A DNA stretch of 64,000 nt, from positions 10,369,249 through 10,433,248 of the forward strand of contig OZ038423.1 in NCBI GenBank assembly GCA_964036155.1, written 5' to 3'. Made by a program: the position numbers and the translations under genes. Each line of letters opens with the position of its first letter. Positions within the stretch are counted from its first letter, which is position 1. This DNA is from Diploscapter coronatus. Lineage: Eukaryota; Nematoda; Chromadorea; Rhabditida; Rhabditidae. Below the pieces are notes generated by a model. It was not told where the DNA came from. It did no database searches and was given only the letters and a program-made list of their open reading frames with translations. This document shows, piece by piece, positions 58,801-64,000 of this stretch.

Positions 58801-61673
58801 CCACGAAATCGAAGATGACGAGCTGGAAAAATTACTGGTAACTAATGACCCTAATTAAATACTTCATTATAGCAATTAACTTAGGTCGTATCTTGGGAAG
58901 AAATGTTCGAGGGAGCTACTGATTTAACCGCCGAAAAACAAAAGTATCTCCAAGCCGTTTGGGAGCTATTCCATTCAGAGCTAATATTTCTGCATAGGCA
59001 ATTGCTAGTTTTGAGGTATGCTAATTTTAGTGATTAACAAAGGTAGTACAAAGTTGAATAAAATAGAACATTTTACTGCTTGCTCGCTACTGTTTGTGTC
59101 TTAATTTTTGAAACTATAAATTAGCAGAATTTTAGAAATGTCTATAAAGAGCCTCTGAAGAAAATACAAGTCGAAGGGTGTCTTCTCTTGGTTGAGCCTG
59201 ATCTATTATTCGGGAACTTGGATCAACTTTTGAGGTAAGTGTGGAGAGTTTGAATTTTTGAAAGAACCCGAATTTAGAATAAGCCGAACCTTCTGTCAGT
59301 CCTTCCTGACTTTTCTACAAGAAGTCGAAAAAACCACTTGGAACTGCACAAATTTGGTAGTGCAGTTATTTGAAAAGGTGGGTTTGGGATAATTTTTGCC
59401 AAAATTGGAAATTCCAAGATGAAGTACTGCCTTACTCCAAGAAAATTGGTCATAAAACTGTCAAAAATGTTGTATTTTATGGCGAAGATCAGCTTTTTAG
59501 AAGCCAATCGAATATTTTAAAATATTCATTTTTGCTAAGTTTCTAAAACTTTCAGTTCTCCAAAGGTCCCTCAACAATATCTGCCTATCAAGCATATTGT
59601 ATCAATTACAAAGCGACTATGGAATACTTGGGCTCAATAAGACAAAAGGAAGAACGATTTATCGAATTTGAAAAGGTTGTTAAGAATTAACAATGCGTAA
59701 AAACTAAATAGCAAAATTAACGCTTTCAGATTTGTCTAGCTGATGAAAGGTGTTTCCGGCTACAGTTAGAGGACTTACTTATTGCGCCTTTGCAGAGGTA
59801 AACATTTTATGCTAATTTGTATTAATTCACTATTTTCTTCTAATTAAAAGAGAGAATTATCATTGTGTGCTAATTTCTACAATTTTAGAATCACTCGTTT
59901 GCCAATTTTATTACGAGAAATCAGCCGGTATACGGAGAATGAAGAAGATCGCCAGCAAGTCGATAAAGTAATCGAGTCCATGAACGAAAACTTGAGTGGG
60001 TTAACTATCCTAATTAACCATCTAATTACCCTAATTAAGGATCAATCGATGACAGCGTACAATGGCTTCATAACTTCGAGCGATTGCAGCAATTACAAAC
60101 CCAAGTCGTATGGCCCTCGATAGCCGAATTGGAGCCGAGATCGTTTATTCCGGATGTCGGAATTTTTAATATTATTTTTTATTAAATTTATATATTTTAG
60201 TTCCTAAAAGTGGCATTATCGAGACAATTCTGTGAGAATCTACTGGCCCACCCGAGAAGAAAAATCATCCACGAGGGACCTCTGCAATTAGTCGGCAAGT
60301 CTAGTGATTTTAGGGAAAAATTTAATTCGTCGATTTGTGACAAAATTTGAATATTTTTTGGAGAATCGAATTTTTATATTTTAAGAAAACGGAAGGATAG
60401 TCGACGTCTATGCTCTACTTTTCAATGATATGTTCGTGCTATCGAAAACCAAAAGATGCGCATCGAAAATCAAAGTCGTAAGTCTTAAGTTCCAAATAAA
60501 AATGGAATTAAAGAAAAATTCTAAAAATGGTATAGATGAAGGTTGGAGAGCTCGACGAGTACTATATTTTAGCACTTTCGAACTTTTCAATTCGATTTTA
60601 GTGAGTTAATCGTGTTTGAAGTTTCTATGCTTAAAATTGAACGTGATATTTTAGAAAGGCATAGCTATGGGTAAAAGTGAGCACTATATCGTACAAAGAC
60701 AACCGGTTCCCTTGGATTCGTGCATTTTCTGCGATGCTGATTCAAATGATTCAACCACTAGCAGTAATTTTACAATTTAGGCATTGAAGTTTAATAAATG
60801 ATGATTTAAGTGCAACTGAAATTCGCTTTCGTCATTATTCATTTGACGAGATACTATCAAGTCGTGGCGATTTACACCCTTCAGGCCGCTGATAAGCATG
60901 ATAAGGTAAGAAGCTGAAATGCTAAATTAAAAATTAACATCTGATGCAAAATTCGAAGATGTTTTACTTTACATTAAGAAGCTGCACATTTTAATTGATG
61001 TTAGAATTTACCGTTTAATGCTAACCTAAAGATATAGTTCATTTGAATTAAGATGAGGCATTTTTAAATGGGTGTAAAATTTAGCACTTTATATTAAGCC
61101 TAAAGTATCGTTTGATTTAAGTTAGCATGCTAAAGTATGAATTATTAAATTTAAATTAAGATAAACTTTAGGACACGTGGATTGAGAAATTCCAAGAGTC
61201 GATTGAGAACTACGAGTCGATTCAGCTAAAGGACATGCTCAAATGCACGCCTCTGTTCACGAGCCTCAGCCTCCGAAGGTTTAACTACAGTAAGCTGGGT
61301 TTTCATGCGATGCGTCAAATTTTCCACATTTGCATTAGCAAAAATATGTCGTGCTTTCATCACATATTTTAGAAACACCACAGCAATTGTGAAATGATTT
61401 CGGTAATGGGCCTATTCAAAATGTAAATGTCAATACACTTAGAAAATCATGAAGTTGCTCGCATTTTTCCAACGTTTAGCAAGCAAGTGCATTGCATGAA
61501 GATCTAGCACCTTTAGAACTTATTTCTATACTTCGATGACGACATTTGACATCTGACGTCGATGTCTAAGACTTCAATAAATATCGACGTCAGTTGACAG
61601 AGTCTGTTGTTGGAGCTTAAATTTGGGTAAAAATATAAAAAGTGAACATTCAGATGCTCAAGCTCGCGACTAA
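55825..61673 (+). CDS. DH-PH Rho guanine nucleotide exchange factor
   Basis: Activates a Rho-family GTPase. Exons: 55825-55968, 56192-56284, 57594-57691, 57939-58063, 58339-58439, 58727-58837, 58885-59015, 59136-59234, 59278-59377, 59556-59675, 59730-59797, 59889-59995, 60040-60155, 60201-60294, 60386-60477, 60655-60763, 60811-60905, 61172-61289, 61654-61673; 646 residues. The Dbl-homology domain spans about residues 250-470 (AVWELFHSELIFLHRQLLVL, LEDLLIAPLQRITRLPILLR). The PH domain covers about 500-640 (VDVYALLFNDMFVLSKTKR, HYIVQRQPVPLDS, VIIHLTRYYQVVAIYTLQA). The N-terminus is Ser-rich with a helical stretch (FQKLSAQLKAIYQSV). The DH reads closest, from memory, to PLEKHG5/7-type factors, but I am not sure of the subfamily. 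ATG 55825 is the first in frame. The intron at 60295 has a GC donor; that at 59996 is only 44 bp. A SINE sits in the second intron. Confidence 0.85.
56285..57593 (+). other. 1.3 kb RhoGEF intron
   Basis: Contains the SINE. The remainder is AT-rich with no open exon-like segment. Confidence 0.75.
56462..56766 (+). mobile_element. tRNA-derived SINE with perfect target-site duplication
   Basis: About 305 bp between two exact 17-bp copies of ATCTACTTTCTTCTTGC (56445-56461 and 56767-56783). The head is tRNA-like (GGCGGCGTAGCGCAGTGGTT contains an A box; CTCAAGTTCGCCCC is B-box-like). A GC-rich body follows, with a tail CCCAGTGGGAATAATAAGGC leading into a run of A. Perfect flanks indicate a recent insertion. 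It lies in sense orientation in a RhoGEF intron. Confidence 0.9.
60536..60600 (+). CDS. cassette exon candidate within the PH region of the RhoGEF gene
   Basis: It has an acceptor TGGTATAG and a consensus donor GTGAGT, and opens MKVGELDEYYILALSNF in phase 0. It is 65 bases long. Joined to the exon at 60655 it creates TAA across the junction; joined to a weaker acceptor at 60677 it stays in frame (RFY then EHYIVQRQ). Skipping it gives the standard PH strand, which I took as the main form. Confidence 0.4.
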
Positions 61674-62527
61674 TGACGAAGCCGAGCGCATGCTGTTCGA
61701 AACAACAATCCAAAGAGAAATTAGACTTCGATGATTCGTTGAAAGGGTGATTTTTTTTTTAAAGTGGGCATTTTTAATTGTGCACCTTCTTCTAACTCAT
61801 GAAGTTCCACATGATTTGATGCCAAATTTTCTACATGACTATGACGTCCCTTGAAAGCGGTCTTTCTCAATATAAAAATTTTATGTTAGAATTAGAATAC
61901 TTTTTTACTATTTTTTTCTAGACTTAAAAGAAAGAATAATAAAATTTTAATAGAAAAGTACTCTCAAGTTTTTCTTCCTATTGATTTCTGAAATGATAAT
62001 TTTTACTTTTTCTGCATTTCAATTAACGACGAATTTTATCACAAATTCCGATCTCCGAAGCTGGTTTTTAAATTTATAAATTGATTTTTTCTGAAAGGTT
62101 TTTTATCGAAGAAAATGTATTTAAATTTTAACCTCGAATTTAATAATAAACAAGTGTACATAAAATTTGACATTTTTAGCATGACTCATAAATGATTAGG
62201 TCGAATTTAATCTAGACCGGAAGCAGAAAGCGATTTCTATTTTCTATTATCGTGCTTTGGTAAGCTTTTTTTTCTGTCTTGTAAAGGTTGAACATGAACG
62301 TATGTACTTCGAACTTTCATCATTTTTCTACCGGAATTTGATAAGTTTCTTTTTTGAGCTTGTAAAAATGAGCGCGGATTGGAAATTCACTTTTCTTTTC
62401 TTCTCCGCTTTTCCGACTCTTTTGAAATCGGAACTGTTGGACAATAGAGAGCTGCAGCACCTGTTGGGGAAAAAGGAGGTTTTCTCTTTCCTTTCCCTTT
62501 TATTCTTTCTTTTTTTGAAATCGTAGA

Positions 62528-62596
62528 CAGGGCTTAAAAGTTTGGACCTGGACCTGGTTTTCAGGCCCAAGTTTTGGCCCAAACTTTTAAGTCCTG
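62528..62596. repeat. long imperfect hairpin
   Basis: CAGGGCTTAAAAGTTTGG pairs with CCAAACTTTTAAGTCCTG, 18 bp with one mismatch. The 33-base loop has a smaller internal stem. Confidence 0.85.
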
Positions 62597-62819
62597 ATCG
62601 TAGAATTTGTTGAAATCTTTTTGCATTTTTAGTTTTTTTCAGCATTTTCTTAGATTTTTTAAGATTCCTCTAAAAATTAATTTCTCACCCCTAAATTGGT
62701 ATCCTTTGTTTGTTTGAAACTTCCGTGAATTACTGTAGAGAATAAGATTACCCGCCGTCTTTCAGACCTTAACAATTTCGATCGAATTCCATTCAACCTT
62801 TCATCATCAAAAGCGCTCA

Positions 62820-63000
62820 TTTCTCGCTCTTTTCGTCTCTATATTTTTCTTTGTCTCTCTTCGCTAACAATGTTGTGTGCCTCTTCGAGGTCATTCTTTC
62901 CCTCTTTACTCTCATTCTTTCTCTCCCTTTTCTTTCTCGCCTTTTCTAGCTTCTCCTTTTCTCTCCACTTCACACACTCTCTTGCCCGTCGTCGTTCAAC
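62820..63000 (+). promoter_or_regulatory. sup-17: CT-rich tract upstream of sup-17
   Basis: Dense TCTC / CTTTCTC words on the sense strand about 460-640 bp before the start codon, with CACACAC words after it. Inferred promoter-associated by position. Confidence 0.35.
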
Positions 63001-63457
63001 CGCACACACACCTGCACGCGCCCCCTCGCATCAATAAAGAATTCACCCCACCACCAGTTTTACCCGATTTCAACTCAATCCTCATTTTCCCCAACGTAAT
63101 TAGCGCTAATTAGGTCAATTATAGCATTAATTTCCACTATTTGCAATGAAAATCGTGATATCGAATTTTCATCTTGATTCGTCCAGTTTTACCGGTTTTC
63201 CGCGTAATATTTCTACGATTTTTAGTGAAAATATCGATTTTCTAGCGCTATTCTTTGAAAAAGTCGATAATTACGCTTGATTTATTTTAATTTGCGTTAA
63301 TTGCGTTGGACATCGGGTTTCGATTTTATCGGGTTTTTGGCGATTTTCTGGATGATTATCGATTTTCAGGCGTATGCTTCAATAATTTGCGAGTGGAGTG
63401 CGGAACCGAAAAGAAACATCGATCGGTTGGCTAAGGGAACCTAAAGGGACACACGAC

Positions 63458-64000
63458 ATGTTCCGCATGCTCGTCGTCTGGCTGATCGCCGGCGTGGGTG
63501 TGGGCGGTGAGTCATTCCATAAGGAAATTTCTATAAATGGAAAAGAAACTGTTTCTCGTCTATTTTTGGAAAGTTATTTTTCTTGAAAATCATCTACATT
63601 TTCTCCTGGAAAATATTGTAAAGTGCTCGAAATAGTATTGATTTTTTAAGATAAAAGACGTGAGTTGAAGACTACTTTTCGAGAAGATTTGAAATAATCG
63701 ATATGTTCTCCAAAAAACGATTTTCTTCAGTTCTCGCACTGAACCACTACATCGACGACTTCGAGACGCTGTCCTATGCGAATTTGAATCAGCAGCTGGC
63801 GAGGCGAAAACGCTCCATCGATAATGCCGATGAGGGCCTACAGCTCAGGTTCAGGGCCTACAATCGGTAAACTTTTATTGATTTTTCGAAAAATCGATAT
63901 TTTTTGCAAATGTTGAGAAGAACAAAACTCGGTCTAGCTGTTTCCATCAGAAAATGTAACGAATTTCATTTTTTGTTTATGAAAAATGAACACTTCTTGA
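63458..64000 (+). CDS. sup-17: ADAM10 / SUP-17 metalloprotease, 5' part only
   Basis: Membrane sheddase that makes the S2 cut in Notch receptors; only the start of the gene is in the window. Exon 63458-63506 encodes a signal peptide (MFRMLVVWLIAGVGVG). Exon 63731-63866 encodes the start of the prodomain (LNHYIDDFETLSYANLNQQL, then RRKRSIDNADE, LQLRFRAYN), which matches the conserved ADAM10 N-terminus in layout and spacing. The donor at 63867 leaves two bases. The catalytic, disintegrin, Cys-rich and transmembrane parts lie beyond the right edge. Confidence 0.87.

Larger units (their letters stand above)
61674..63457. other. intergenic region between RhoGEF and sup-17
   Basis: AATAAA at 61938-61943 and 62145-62150 are possible RhoGEF poly(A) signals. 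A hairpin lies at 62528-62596. A CT-rich sense strand at about 62820-63000 precedes sup-17. A TTTTCAG acceptor ending at 63369 lies 88 bases before the ATG and may be a trans-splice or 5' UTR splice site. No coding exon was found. Confidence 0.6.

Noticed and set aside
1..64000. Bacterial-style features (operators, riboswitches, CRISPR, attachment sites)
   Set aside because: The window is clearly intron-rich eukaryotic DNA and no direct-repeat/spacer array or similar structure was seen.

Overview
The window is a stretch of an AT-rich nematode genome. The evidence is many short introns ending in TTTTCAG or TTTTAG, SL-type trans-splice acceptors a few bases upstream of start codons, an operon-like gene pair, and orthologues of well-known worm genes (LET-526/ARID1, KAL-1/anosmin, SUP-17/ADAM10). 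I cannot name the species. Coding exons were assembled by hand from splice signals and reading-frame continuity; exon boundaries are given per gene.

Layout. 1-17869 (+): a 33-exon LET-526/ARID1 SWI/SNF subunit gene whose 5' end lies outside the window. 19390-28560 (-): kal-1 (anosmin), tail-to-tail with let-526, with a 4.7 kb first intron. 29827-33493 (+): ARFGAP1, with a dead mariner transposon in its last intron. 34328-39281 (+): a TONSL-like TPR-ankyrin gene, spaced behind ARFGAP1 as in a nematode operon. 39552-43186 (-): a MATH-domain protein with a BTB-like region, whose 3' end overlaps that of TONSL. 44351-45892 and 46696-47965 (-): a tandem pair of kelch genes; only the upstream copy keeps an F-box. 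49998-53784 (-): two good exons of an unrecognised gene in an otherwise empty 8 kb. 55825-61673 (+): a DH-PH Rho guanine nucleotide exchange factor carrying a SINE in an intron. 63458 to the end (+): the first two exons of sup-17/ADAM10.

The genes do not form one pathway. They are housekeeping and signalling loci: chromatin remodelling, replication-associated chromatin, Golgi traffic, Rho signalling, Notch sheddase, neuronal extracellular matrix and probable ubiquitin-ligase adaptors. The unusual content lies in gene architecture: four GC-AG introns, an alternative 3' terminal exon and an unresolved phase break in let-526, a cassette exon that would create a stop in the RhoGEF gene, a chimeric tandem duplicate, and several mobile elements inside introns. 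I found no CRISPR array, rRNA or convincing functional tRNA.
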